From: Sclerodactyla briareus | Lineage: Eukaryota > Echinodermata > Holothuroidea > Dendrochirotida > Sclerodactylidae | Direction: 5' to 3' | NCBI GenBank assembly: GCA_026419785.1 | Contig: JAODTK010004287.1 | Span: forward strand, 104,606-168,605 | DNA: 64,000 nt | The notes under the pieces: generated by a model | Told to the model about the DNA's origin: nothing | The model's input: only the letters and a program-made list of their open reading frames with translations | The model's database searches: none | Program-made: the position numbers and the translations under genes | Shown here: positions 1 through 11,019 of the stretch, piece by piece | How the letters are laid out: every line of letters starts with the position of its first letter | Position numbering within the stretch: the first letter of the stretch is position 1

Positions 1-247
1 TACAGTTTTGTCTAGCCTAGATAATCAATGATGCACTATTTATACATTAGTGTTAGTTAAAAATCATTTTGTATATCAGCATATTAAGTAAAACTCAAAC
101 TGCTCAACTAGTAGTAATCACCTAAAGTGCAACAACGGAAAAAGTAGCATTTTGATTCCTTGACGGAAGTCAGAGGATCTATGCGGTCACGTCGGTGTGT
201 GTGTGTGCTGTGTGTGTGTGTGTTGGTAGTGTGACGCCCAGCCTTGT

Positions 248-3240
248 AAACACGATAACGTGACTCGCGTCTGGGTAGCCCGTCAGGCCTTCATACTTGG
301 TTTAGGTGTGTTCCCCATGATGAGTTACATGAACACTATGTTTTTGGGTCAGGTCAGCGGTAATCTGAGGGGTCACAAGAGGTCCCAAGTCTGAAAAACC
401 TTGTAAACACGATAAGGGTCCAGATGGTTGGCTGATCAAGTTGAAAGGGTGTTATAGCTTTCTTATGGGGAGTACAGGAACCCAATTGTTTTTTGGTCAT
501 GGTTTCGGAGTTACTTTTGAGCCGAAAAGAGAAATTGTGAAAATTCGATCTTTTGTCCAATTTTTGCTTATAAACAAGATAACTCGGACCCCCAACATGG
601 GATGGATGAAGCTCAACTTGGTTATGGTGTTCCCAATGATGGAGTACCTGAAACCCTATCGTTTTGGGGTCAGGTCAGAGGTCATCTGAGGTCACCAGAG
701 GTCAAAGTCTGAAAACTTGTAAACACGATAAGTCAGAATGTTGGGTCTGATCAAATTGAAATAGGTGTATAGCTTTCTTATGGGGAGTAGAAGTACCGTA
801 CAGGAACCCTATTGTTTTGGTTCAGGGCGGGAGTGAATTTGGTCGAAAATAGAAAATTTGTGAGAAATTGATATATTCGGCAATTGTTGCTTGTAAACAC
901 GATAACTCAAACCCCACCTGGATGGATGAAGCTAATACTTGGTAGGGGTGTTCCCATGATGAGTACAGAACCCTATTTTTTTCGTTTTGGCGTCAGGTCC
1001 AAGGAGGTCATCTGAGGCACCAGAGGTCAAAAAAAGGGGTTCTTTTTGAAAATTGTGTGTGAACACGATAAGCCAGAATGTGGTCGATCCAAAGTCTGAA
1101 AAATTGGTGTGTAGCTTTCTAGGGGAGTACAGGAACCTTATTGTTTCTGGTTCAGGTCGGGGTGAATTTGGTTCGATCGAAATTCGAAAATTTGTGAAAA
1201 ATTTGATATTCGGCCAATTTTGGCTTTGTAATACACGATATAACTCGACCCCACCCCGGAGGAGGATGAAACTTCATACTGCGTAGGGTGTGCCCGTGAT
1301 GAGTTACATGAACCTATCCGTTTTGAGATCAGGTAGAGGTCATTGAGGTCACCACAAGGTCAAAGTCTGCAAACCAATAATAAACAGGATAAGTCATAAT
1401 TGTTGGTCTGATCAAGTTGTGAAATTAGGTGTATAGCTTTCGTATGGGGAGTACAGGAACCCTATTGTTTTTGGTTCAGGTCGGGAGTGAATTTGGTCGA
1501 AAATTGAAAAATTAGTGAAATTCGAGATTTTGGCCAATTTTGGCTTGTAAACACGATAACTCAAACCCCACATGGATGGATTAAATGATTGAAGCTCATA
1601 CTTGGGATGTGTGGTCCCATGATGAATACATGAAACTTATTTTTTTGAGGTCAGGTCAGGGTCATCTGAGGTCACCAGAGGTCAAAGTATGAAAACCTTG
1701 TAAACACGATAGGTCTCCACATCTGTTTCGGTCTGATCAGTTGAAATAGGTGTATAGTTTTCTTATGGGGAGTACAGGAAACCCTATGGTTTTGGTCCAG
1801 GTCGGGGTGAGGTGAAGTCGTGAATTTTGTGTTTTAAAAAATATGAGAAAATTGTTGAAAATTCAATATTTTGGCCAATTTTGGCTCGTAAACACGATAA
1901 CTCGACCCCACCTGGATGGATGATGACTGTAATTGTTGTTGTGCTCATACTTGGTATGTGTGTGTTCCCCTGATGAGTACATGAAACCCTTATTGTTTTG
2001 GGGTCAGGTCAGAGGTCATCTGAGGTCACCAGAGGTCAAAAGCGCTGAAAACTTGTAACACGATAAGTCCAGAATGTCTGGTCTGATCAAAATCAAATGA
2101 AATTAGGGTGTAAGCTTCTCCCGTATGGGGAGTACAGGACCCTATTGTTTTGTTCAGGTCGGGACGGGAATTCTTGGTCGGACATAGAAAATTGTGAAAA
2201 TTGAGATTTCGGCCAATTTTGGCTTGTGTTGTAAAGCACGATAACTCGACCCCACCTGGATGGATGAAGCTCATATTGCTATGGGGTTCCCCATGATGAG
2301 TACATGAACCCTATAGTGTTGGGGGTCAGGTCAGAGGTCATCTGAGGTCACAGAGGTCAAAGGTCTGAAAACCTTGTGAACACGATGAACCCAGAAAGGT
2401 TGTCTGATTCAAGTTGAAATTAGGTGTATAGCGGTCGTATGGGGGAGTACAGGACCCTATTGTTTTGGTTCAGGTCGGGGGGACTTTGGTCGTTCGAAAA
2501 ATCAGAAATTTGTGGAAAATTTGATTATATTCGCCAATTTTGGATTGTAAAACGTAACTCGACCCCACCCGGATGAGATGAAACTCATACTTGCGTATGA
2601 TGTGTTGCCCGTGATGAGTACATGAAAACCCTATCGTTTTGAGATTCCGGTCACGAGGTAATACTGAGGTCACCAAACGGTCAAAGTCTTGCCAAACCAA
2701 TCAAAAAGGATAAGTCCATAATTGTTGGCCTGATCAAGGTGAAATCAGGGGTATAGCTTTCTTATGGGGGAGAGTACAGAACCCTATTGCTTTTGGTGAG
2801 GTCGGGAGTGAATTTTGATTGAAATAACAATTTGGGAATATGATATTTAGCCCATTTTGGCTTGTAAAACACGATCGAACTGACCCACCTGGATGGATGA
2901 AGGCTCATATTGGTATGTTGTTCCCCATGAGAGTTAGAACCCTATGTTTTGGGGTCAAGTTCAGAGGTCATTGAGGTCACCGGAGGTCAAATCTGAAAAC
3001 CTTGTAAACACGATAAGTCCAGAACGGTTGGTCTGATTCAGGTTGAAATAGGGGTGTGTATCTTTCTATGTGGGAGGCCATTAAACCCGATGGTTTTGGT
3101 AAAGGGCGGGGGTGAATGAGGCTGCATACTGGTTGTGTATTCCCCTGATGAGTACATGAACCCTACGATTTTTTGGGTCAGGTCGGAGGTCATCGAGGTT
3201 CCCAGAGTTCAAAGTCTGAAAACCTCGAAATTATGTGTGC
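248..3240 (+). repeat. 325-bp tandem repeat array, about nine copies (family S1)
   Basis: The marker CACGATAAGTC or a close variant recurs near 727, 1065, 1384, 1704, 2056, 2381, 2706 and 3013, spaced 302-351 bp. Each unit is dimeric in outline. One half ends in a run of AGGTCA hexamers followed by TTGTAAACACGATAA. The other contains a 'ggccaattttggc' block followed by the same TTGTAAACACGATAA. Copies differ by scattered substitutions and many one-base indels. No unit keeps a long open frame, so it is non-coding satellite-type DNA. Related units appear at 15,110-15,420 and 31,835-32,600. Confidence 0.85.
2006..2038 (+). promoter_or_regulatory. Cluster of four AGGTCA half-sites (DR1, DR4, DR4 spacing), example copy
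   Basis: Four perfect AGGTCA hexamers lie at 2006-2011, 2013-2018, 2023-2028 and 2033-2038, with spacers of 1, 4 and 4 bases. AGGTCA is the nuclear-receptor half-site. In known biology DR1 suits RXR/HNF4/PPAR-type dimers and DR4 suits LXR/TR-type dimers. The same cluster recurs with small changes in most units of the surrounding array, for example at 670-704 and 1648-1684. Binding is an inference. The hexamers may simply be part of a satellite consensus. Confidence 0.3.
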
Positions 3241-3411
3241 CTTAGCTTTCTTACCAAAGGTACAGGAACCCTATTAGTTGGTTGGATAAGTAGGACTTTG
3301 TCAGAAGTTATGTTGCCTATAATGAGCTGTACATCTCCCATTTGTCCAGTGTATGGCTAGGGTTGACAGGAAGAAACAGTCAAGGAATCCCTAAGCCGTT
3401 GGCTTTCTGGT

Positions 3412-4390
3412 TTTTCTTACAAACAAAGAGTGGATCTATCCCTAATATGATCATTCACATTAATATTCCACAAGATCACCATGTGCTGCATCAATTAACA
3501 TGTGAACACCATGCTTCCAGGTAAAACAGACATTCTTTACCGAACGGCTGACTACTTGCACAACCAGTAAAAAGGCATACAGCAAGTGGCTCTCTTTATC
3601 TGCAGAACACAATGATCACCGAATCATTGAAATGTGTCCTTTTTATGAAAATAATGAACAGCCTTTTCAAGTTTCGTAACAAACTGTGCTTGGTGGTATT
3701 AAATCAAGAATAAGTGTAAAGTAAAATAACATGATATCAGGGAGTTACATGTTATTTCATATGAAAATTCATATATTCCTTCACAGAGAGTGCCTAGTCT
3801 GAGAGACCCAAACAGAACTTTTTTTTTTTTTTTAATGCCTACAATACAGGATTTTGAGTATGATACCCGGGTATAATATAATTCGTAAAGATAAATTGAT
3901 AAAGTGGAGGCCGGTTTTTTGTGCAGGTTTTAAAGAATACCATTAGTTTTATTCGACATTACAAGTATGAAATATGATAAAGTGAGGCGATTTGGGTGGA
4001 GTTAATGTTACCTGATCTAAAGGGGAAAAAAAAAGGGATTACTTGTGTTCTGACCGCCCACCTACTTCAACTCAGGACTGGAATTAACCACTTGAAAGAA
4101 ATGGTAGCTGCCACGTTTCAAATCTTTTCATACATAGTGATTAGGGGGACTGAATCTGAATGTATTAGATGGGAACAATAGAAAGGTGGTTGCAGGGACC
4201 TTGAAAGGTATCAAAACGATGTTGTGAAGGTCCCACCAGGGGGTAACCACGTTATCATTTCTTTATTAGATCATATTTAGACACAAGATTAAGTAGAATG
4301 TAGATGTGAGGTGCCGAAAATTAGCGTGAGTGACCACTACCCTATTTACTTAAAGTGGAAATCAAGTTTCTACTCATTGTCCAGCTCTAA
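3412..4390. other. Intergenic, no gene seen
   Basis: AT-rich unique-looking DNA with a poly(T) run near 3,818-3,834. Open frames here are short and show no domain, codon pattern or splice support. Confidence 0.5.
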
Positions 4391-4459
4391 GAAGAGTTGT
4401 CATGAAGTTATGAAGAATTGTCATGAAGTTATGAAGAATTGTCATGAAGTTATGAAGTA
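4391..4459. repeat. 23-bp minisatellite, three copies
   Basis: Three head-to-tail copies of a unit built on TTGTCATGAAGTTATGAAGAA end just before the LINE relic. They may belong to the LINE's 5' region or be independent. Confidence 0.7.
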
Positions 4460-4499
4460 GTATAGATATAAATATAGACGAACCAGGCGTAAACACACG

Positions 4500-6330
4500 G
4501 GATGAACACGATTGTCGATATTGTAAAGGACAGCCCCACTTAAAGACAAGGTCAAAAGAGAAAAAAAAAACACGGTGGTTTAACGAGGAGATTAGAAGGC
4601 TATCAAGAAGAAAAATGCATTACAAAGAATTGATCGGCAGTTATATCGCTTCTGTCGTACCAAGTATGACTTTAATTAGATCTGCCAATGAACAGAAAAG
4701 TTAATTTAAGGATTCTATCTGCGAGGCATGGGTGATTCGAAGCCTATCTGGAAGCTGCTAGGAAACGCCCAATCCAACGACGCCAACATGCACATGCCAA
4801 ACAAAAAATAATACAATAATTAGTATGATAGTGATTTCTATTGCTCTAGTTCCCGTTATAAGATGCTGAAGCTTCTAATGAATCTTTACGTCTTGTTTCG
4901 TCAAAATATGCTGTTGATGGACAAGCTGAACATCGAAAAGAATATATCTGATGTTTAAAGAATTTGCATCCACTAAATGTGATGGTGCTAGTTTCCAATT
5001 CGCGGTTTCTAACGTGTATTGAAACCCCTCGTTGAATTAGACCCCCTAGTAAGGCCATTGGCCTAGATGAAATAAGCGCTTATGTTTAAAATATTTCATG
5101 ATGCGGAAATAGCTGAGAGCCATCACTATCACTCATATTAAACAATAATATCAGGAGTTCAATCTTCCGAACCTGTGGAAAAGAGCTAAGATTGTCCCTA
5201 TTTTTAAAAAGCGGGTCCCATCTTGATGTTTCGAATATATCGACCATCTCATCCTGCCAAGTGGATGAAGCTTTTAGAAAAAACATGTACATGTGTTCAA
5301 TTAAGTTCTAAAGGGCCATAAGCTTATGCGGGGCAGCTCAGTCTGGATTTAGAGAGAGGCATTTCTTGCGAGAGAGAGGCTTTATTGTAAGATCGCTAAG
5401 AGGGGTACAAAGCAATTGACAATGTGCAACTTATAGGATAGTATTTGTAGACCTGCGAAAAGCCATTAGACTTAGTTGAATCATAGGATTTTGATTGATA
5501 AGCTTTCAATGTATGGACTGTCAAAAAAAGATCTGTGACTGGGTTTTCGTCGTTTGATTGATAAGCCTTTCAGTAAGGCTGTCAAAAAGAATGGGACGGG
5601 TTTCGTCGTTTTATCCAAAATCGCAGCAATCTCATATAAGAATGGAGTGCTCTCACACCCTATACCTGTGACATGTGGGTCCGAAAGGTCGGATCTTAGG
5701 TCACTTTTATTTATTTATAAATGAGTGAGAACAAGTCCTTTCATTGTACAGCAGATATGTATGCTGCCGATACAACATTCCACATGGAGGGCGGAATGCG
5801 TAAACGAATTAAATGTACACCGTAATGAAGATATGGACAGTGGTTGAATGGTGTGCAAAATAATAAAATGTTATAAAATAGCACCAAAACAAAAAGGCAT
5901 GGTGATTGGTTGTAGAACACAAAAGTTAATCATGCCATGTAGAAATTAAATATGTTGTTGATGATCATGGTATAGCCACTGTTTCTAGTGAAAGGATACT
6001 TGGGGTTTATATCGATAGCGAGTTGTCTTGGGGTGACAATTGTCGACGCTGTTTGCAAGATTGTGTACTCAAGATTAGCCCTCTCCAGGAGTAATTTTGG
6101 AAACCATATATGATATGAACATATGTTTATATGTACTGTAAGCGATATATTCGACCCAATATAGAGGTATTGTTAAATTTGTATGGGGCGGAATGCCGCG
6201 CCACCAATTTCCCTCCGACTTACGCGTTTTCAAAAGTCGGCCGCTTAGAATAATTCCAATTTCACTTCCACCGATAGGTCTGAAGTCGATTCGCACATCT
6301 AAAATGCTCCACTCTTGAACGAAGTCTAGC
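4500..6330 (+). mobile_element. Degenerate non-LTR retrotransposon (LINE), EN-RT linker and reverse transcriptase relic
   Basis: Translated on the plus strand with frame changes, the stretch shows the order expected of a CR1/Jockey-type pol. A linker with WFNEEIRRLSRRK is at about 4,580-4,620. The start of the RT, resembling 'IGLDEISA..LK', is at 5,055-5,090. At 5,150-5,220 there is 'SGVQ..NLWKRAKIVPIFKK'. 'VFVDLRKA' is at about 5,440, 'MLPIQHSTWR'-type sequence of the active-site region near 5,760, and 'LGVYIDSELSWG' at about 6,000-6,040. Nearly every segment sits in a different frame and stop codons are common, so it is dead or badly polished. The endonuclease domain is not recognisable upstream. 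Clade assignment is uncertain. Confidence 0.7.
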
Positions 6331-7120
6331 TATGAAAGAGTGGTGAGGGTTGAATACAACATAGATGAATGGGAATAGCACACCGAGTTACCTCAGGGAA
6401 GGTTTCGGTTAATTGGCGATGTACATGGTCACTCCCTGTTGGTCTACCACCCAAAACAACTTGTTTTTGGAGGGTGGGGAAAACAGTACGGCAATCAAAT
6501 CGTCTCGCTACATAGACCGCCAAAGGTTTTGTTCTTTTACTGGAATTATATGAGAGGTTATCTTTGTTTACGTGTTTTTATATATTTTATCAATCCACGA
6601 AATTTGGTTTGAAAACCCTAAATGTTGACTATAACTACTTGGAAGACTTTATTACAGTCATTGTATATACCATCGTCAGTTACCAGTAGTTGCTGTGATA
6701 ACATTTTAACTAATGAACGAAGAAATTCAGAACTCTTTCCTCAGCTTTCTTTACAAAACATACATGTGTTAGATAGTACTCAGAAAACTTCTGGACACGA
6801 ACTACTTTTGAAAATTTGTATCACGCAAAGCTAGAGAGTCTAATGCAACACTCATTGTTGGAAATTTAGCCATGTGAATGAGACAAAACCCCTATTACAT
6901 AAATAAATTCCACCCAAAATATGTGAATGGTCTGTCAATCCCTTTCGGACATAGAGCATTAATAATGTATTGAACAGCAGCAATTTCAAATCACAATAAG
7001 ATTTTTTCCAAATTACAACATCAATTGATAGTGCAGCTACCAGCATTGTCCACCCCATTGCAGTAAACACTGGAGAATACCAATAAGCAACCGCAGAAGA
7101 AGAAAAAAAAACTAGGGGGT
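6331..7120. other. Intergenic, no gene seen
   Basis: No convincing exon. A minus-strand open frame at 6,852-7,139 has hydrophobic stretches, but I recognise no family in it and see no splice-supported partner. Confidence 0.4.
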
Positions 7121-7924
7121 TTGGACTACAACAATACATTGACTGCTCAATTTATAGACCTTGCTGCAATCAATTGTATTTCCGCTACGGTATGGTACGT
7201 CCATATCTTGTATAGGTCAGGTCCATTGAATAATAATGGAAGTATTCCAACAATCATTTTGATACAAACTATTACAAATTTGTTGCTATACAAGCAGAGT
7301 ACATCTATGCTATCACACCAGTTATCAACATTTACTGTATACATAAGGTTCACCTGCCCTTCAACAAAATGTTCAAACACCCACGTTGTCATCAAAACCA
7401 ATGCCAAATTTGGTAACCCTATTGTGCTGCCTCGGTGCTTAATTTCCATGTTTCAAATAAGAAACATGATACAGACTTCAGCACCACCACACCGTTCTCC
7501 CTGGGCAACCTTTTATCACCTGGGATGTAAACAAATGATTCAAAGGATTTATTTAGTTCCCGTGCACTTCCTCACAAAAGTTCGTCAGGGCGGGAGTCCT
7601 CGCCCACAGTTCGGTCTTCCCTCAATTTCTGCAGGGTACAGGATACCTAAACTGGTCCCTTTATACATGACCACGGCCTCTCTCCACATGTTCATTCATG
7701 ACTTTCACTGGGACACGACACTCGGGGGTGACCTTTACACAGTGTGCGACCACTATACAACACTTCATCTTTCGCTTGGAATTTACGAGTACTTTCACAA
7801 TGCATCCTCAAGTTTCATCAGGCCTATGTCCACACCTGCCGGGCAGATGGATTCACTATTCGGGGTGATCGTCACAGTGTCGGCACAGTACAATTTTGGG
7901 CAACAGAAACATTATCAAACCTAA
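7121..7924 (+). CDS. Long open frame of unknown function, possibly not a gene
   Basis: A 267-codon frame is open from stop to stop but begins with TTG. Its first ATG comes about 60 codons in. That length is unusual for AT-rich non-coding DNA, which is why it is listed. The translation has no recognised domain, no signal peptide and a composition rich in Ser, Thr, His and Ile. The opposite strand is also open at 7,147-7,449 and 6,852-7,139, with hydrophobic segments. If a gene is present it could equally be on the minus strand. The frame shift at 7,744 onward (another open plus frame) suggests either an indel or chance. Confidence 0.17.
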   Translation: MDYNNTLTAQFIDLAAINCISATVWYVHILYRSGPLNNNGSIPTIILIQTITNLLLYKQSTSMLSHQLSTFTVYIRFTCPSTKCSNTHVVIKTNAKFGNPIVLPRCLISMFQIRNMIQTSAPPHRSPWATFYHLGCKQMIQRIYLVPVHFLTKVRQGGSPRPQFGLPSISAGYRIPKLVPLYMTTASLHMFIHDFHWDTTLGGDLYTVCDHYTTLHLSLGIYEYFHNASSSFIRPMSTPAGQMDSLFGVIVTVSAQYNFGQQKHYQT

Positions 7925-9100
7925 CACTGGGGATCAATTTGAACATTGCCTGAAGGAAACTGAAGGAGGGACTTCCCAAAGTCGATTACTCCAGCATGCC
8001 CCCCGATTACATCCCCACCCAAGATCCCTGACTGCTGGATGTGTAGCTACCTACCACTACATGGTAAATTTAACTCTTCCCAGCCTAAGTGTAACTCGAA
8101 CCAAATCTACAGTCAAAACTTCTCCCCCAGCACCGACTAACGGAATACTAGTAGGTTGTAATTTCTGAAGGTGAGGCGGGATTAGCTTGAACACTTACAG
8201 GGAGGGGTGAATAATGGATATTTTTGACCCCTGTCCGACATCAAAATTTCACATCGACTCCATTTCACAACAGGCAAATCATATCAACTGCTTCTGAAAT
8301 TTTCTCCAGTTTAGGGTCCCCACCAGTACCAGCCGCATTAACTGGGTCGACTCACTTGCCCCTGCCTCATACCTTCCAACTTCCCAATTGCTTCCTCTTG
8401 CAAATTAAGTTCCAGGGCCTCTTCCAATGTTTTAGGTTTTCCCCTTCTCACCCCTACCCTAAGCTATGCTATTCCAACATACAAGGAACGATAAAGTAAT
8501 CGCACCCCAGTGTTTCTCTTGTTGAGGCCGGGACATTGGATAAGCACAATTTAACCAGTTTCTATTCGGCGGCCAATTCTGTCAACACTCTCCCCCCCGC
8601 CCGCCCCTTTTCCGACTTTGTAACCACCTGGCCCTAACACGGATCTGTATTCCTATTTGAAACCAACCGCTTCAACAAATGAGGCACATAATTCCTCGTA
8701 ACCTGGTTCTGCAATTACGGGACATCTCGAAAAACTGAAGGGCATCGCCCATTAAATTAACGGCCAGAATTTCACCACTTTCCTCATCGTTGTTTCCAAC
8801 TTATTAATTTCGGAACATAAATCAAAATTCAAACTTATAATTTTAAAATCTCTTTGGCATCATATTGCTTCGGGCTGGAACGCACGGGGTTGGGACGACG
8901 CAATATTAAACCCTTCTGGATTCGGGAGCACTACATATGTGAAGTTCATTTTCCAGTTCCCCAATTTCCTCGCTTAGTCTCTATAAGTGCATAAGTGTCT
9001 GTCCTTGCTGCTGTCAAAGTGCACTTAAACAAGTGGTATTTTGTTTTCCACCTAGCCCCGAGGTAAAATGCCTCAGTATTACGACTCCTTCTAAGAAAAA
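7925..9100. other. Intergenic, no gene seen
   Basis: C-rich to AT-rich mixed sequence with a CCCCCCC-type run near 8,590. No exon, RNA gene or repeat boundary could be supported. Confidence 0.4.
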
Positions 9101-9462
9101 TTGCTCCCATCTCCTGGTTGATCCCGAAAATGTGGAAGGGTCATTTCAAGGCATCGGAGCAAATGCCATTAAAATTTCAAGCGGATTTTTTAAACGAAAC
9201 TGGTTGGTTTAGGGATTCAGTTGATCCCGGAAAATGTGGAGGTCATTTTCAGGTCATCGAGGTCAAATTTGCCAGAGCACTATGCGATTCCCCAAACTTC
9301 CATGAATTACAACAAAACTTGGTGGATGGGGGGTACATGGGTTTCTTGCCAAAATGGAGGTCTTTATGGGGGGTTAGAGTGGGTTGGTAGATATTATTTC
9401 CCAATGAGGCTCGGGAAGCGGGAGATACCCGTGGGCGGTCTACCCGCCTACACATGTCTAGT
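9101..9462 (+). mobile_element. Helitron 3' end, copy A
   Basis: The 3' terminus shows the classical Helitron signature. An 8-bp stem (9431-9438 GTGGGCGG with 9444-9451 CCGCCTAC, one G-T pair) is followed six bases later by CTAG (9458-9461) and a target T. Copies B (12,903) and C (22,130) share this terminus plus about 200 bp upstream, including the block 'aacttggtggatggggggtaca'. No 5' TC end was located with certainty, and no Rep/helicase coding is visible, so it is a non-autonomous fragment. Confidence 0.7.
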
Positions 9463-9779
9463 TCTAAAATATTCCCTATAAATTGGTTACAACCATTATT
9501 CATTCACAAAAACAGAGAACTCAATGAACAAGATAAATGTATGGAATATTCAGCAGTTTTATGTTAAAATTTGTCACCAGCTTTCAAAAATTCAAGAAAT
9601 TCCATCGATTATCAGAAAATATGGATGGCGGGTGAAACCGCAACGTGTATATCCCCACCACGCGATCAGGGGGGAGGAAAATGGTTTATATAGTTTGCCA
9701 TGTGGATTGTGGAAATCAAAACAACCTTCGAAAAATGCTGCGAATGGGCAAATTAGCATGATTTTTGACCTTTTTTGAC
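9463..9779. other. Intergenic, no gene seen
   Basis: Unique-looking AT-rich DNA between a Helitron end and a satellite block. The 84-codon open frame at 9,524-9,778 has no recognisable domain. Confidence 0.4.
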
Positions 9780-10230
9780 CTCTGATGACCTGTCCTCCAC
9801 TTTTTTCGGGAGTAATCGTCTACCCAAGGTTTCGTTGAAATCCGACACAAACTTTTTAAGATTAGCGTAATGTGACCTCTAGTGACCTTGAAATGACCTT
9901 CACTTCTTACAGGACCAATTATAGTCACCACCTACCAAGTTCATGGAGATCGAACCAACTTTCGAAAAATGCGCAAATTATGCGGATTAGATTGACTGCG
10001 ACCTCTGAGAACCGGAAATGTCCTCACTTTTTCGGGCCCGAACATCGTCCACACCTCTAATTTTCATTGAAAATCCAACAAACTTTTGAACTCGCGTTAT
10101 GTGACCTCTGGTGACCTTGAAATGACCTTCACATTTTTTCGAGGACCAAACATAGTCCCACGTACAAGTACGGGAAATCCGACCAAATTTTGAAAATTGC
10201 GCAAATATGCAAAATTGACCCTGACCCTGC
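9780..10230 (-). repeat. Satellite family S2, about three units of roughly 150 bp, rich in TGACCT
   Basis: Units share the block 'accaagttcatggaaatc...caactttcgaaaa..gcgcaaattatgc..attag' followed by 'gacctctagtgaccttgaaatgacc'. Read on the minus strand, the last block gives AAGGTCA-type hexamers at 9-12-base pitch. A clearly related three-unit block lies at 32,720-33,110. Confidence 0.75.
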
Positions 10231-10739
10231 AGTGGGGCGATATCCACTTTCGAACTCATCCGAGATTTACTATGGGGAATGTGTGCCAGTTTCGGCTCAA
10301 ACGGCGGACAAAGTGTTGGAGAGTTGTTGCGCTAATGGGGAGGAATCTTCGATCGTGAAATTATGCACATTAGCGGACCCCGTCATGTGGGGACGCCCAT
10401 TTTCGAAAACTCACTCCAGATTTCACCCAGGCGGACATGTGTGCAAGTTCGGCTCCAAATGGAACAAAATGTTGGGAGTGTATTGCGCATAACAAGAAAC
10501 GCGGCGGCTGCAACGACGAAGCCAAAACCAATAATCTCCCGAGTGGGATATAATTAGTCACAGTACTGGGCACACGGTTAATCCTTGCCTAAAACTTGCC
10601 TTAACAACGTGGATTATGGTGTAGATATGTCCTACTTCATCAAGTAGGAGTGTCTGAATGTTGAACAAAGTTTAAATACGAAGTATAAGAGTAATGCCTC
10701 ATTCTGATAATTATATCTCGGGACACTGTAGGTTACAAG
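10231..10739. other. Intergenic with degraded satellite, no gene seen
   Basis: Contains further 'tttcggctc.aa..g.acaaa.tgttgg.gtgt' blocks at about 10,288-10,330 and 10,447-10,490, a two-copy relic with a period of about 160 bp. Nothing coding is supported. Confidence 0.4.
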
Positions 10740-10866
10740 GGGGTATTATGGTTTTGATGGCGCCGTCGTCTCCGTCTCCGCCGTTGTCTCCCCCGCCGCA
10801 TGGGGGTAGTATGGTTTTGGCTGCGCCGTCGTCTCCGGCTCCGACCGTTGTCTCCGCCGCGCATTT
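10740..10866. repeat. 63-bp GC-rich direct duplication
   Basis: Two adjacent copies of a unit with the core GCGCCGTCGTCTCCG, at 10,740-10,802 and 10,803-10,866, differ at a few bases. The unit is much more CpG-rich than its surroundings. Confidence 0.75.
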
Positions 10867-10907
10867 TCAGCTCAACAAGCTGCTGTGAGCTATTGATCTG
10901 AATGTCA

Positions 10908-10992
10908 CTTACATACCTACCTACCTATCCATCCATCCACATCCATACATCCATCAGCCATCATCGTCTGTCTGTCTGGCTGTCTGTCTAAT
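10908..10992. repeat. Simple repeats, (CCTA/CATC)n then (TGTC)n
   Basis: A tetranucleotide tract of cta-cc and tcca units grades into TCTGTCTGTC-type repeats. A similar TCTGTC tract precedes the related satellite at about 28,400, so it may mark one border of the same element. Confidence 0.8.
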
Positions 10993-11019
10993 GAGGTCTA
11001 ACAAACCGTACGTCGAGGA

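Larger units (their letters stand above)
148..3411 (+). mobile_element. Helentron/HINE-like non-autonomous element with internal tandem array
   Basis: The left end carries GATTCCTTGAC at 154-164. The inverted copy GTCAAGGAATC is at 3379-3389, followed by a short hairpin (AAGCC-gtt-GGCTT, 3393-3405) and then CTGG followed by T (3407-3411). An asymmetric inverted repeat whose right arm lies just inside a 3' hairpin is the layout known for Helentrons and their non-autonomous HINE derivatives, which often carry internal tandem repeats. A 170-bp copy with the same left arm, right arm, hairpin and CTGG-T occurs at 22,786-22,959, which supports the boundaries. No replicase-helicase coding is visible. 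The exact left end is uncertain by a few bases. A Mutator- or hAT-type MITE is less likely because the hairpin lies outside the inverted repeat. Confidence 0.55.

Noticed and set aside
248..3240. CRISPR array
   Set aside because: Units are about 325 bp, diverge along their whole length and have no short constant repeat alternating with unique spacers. The genome is animal.
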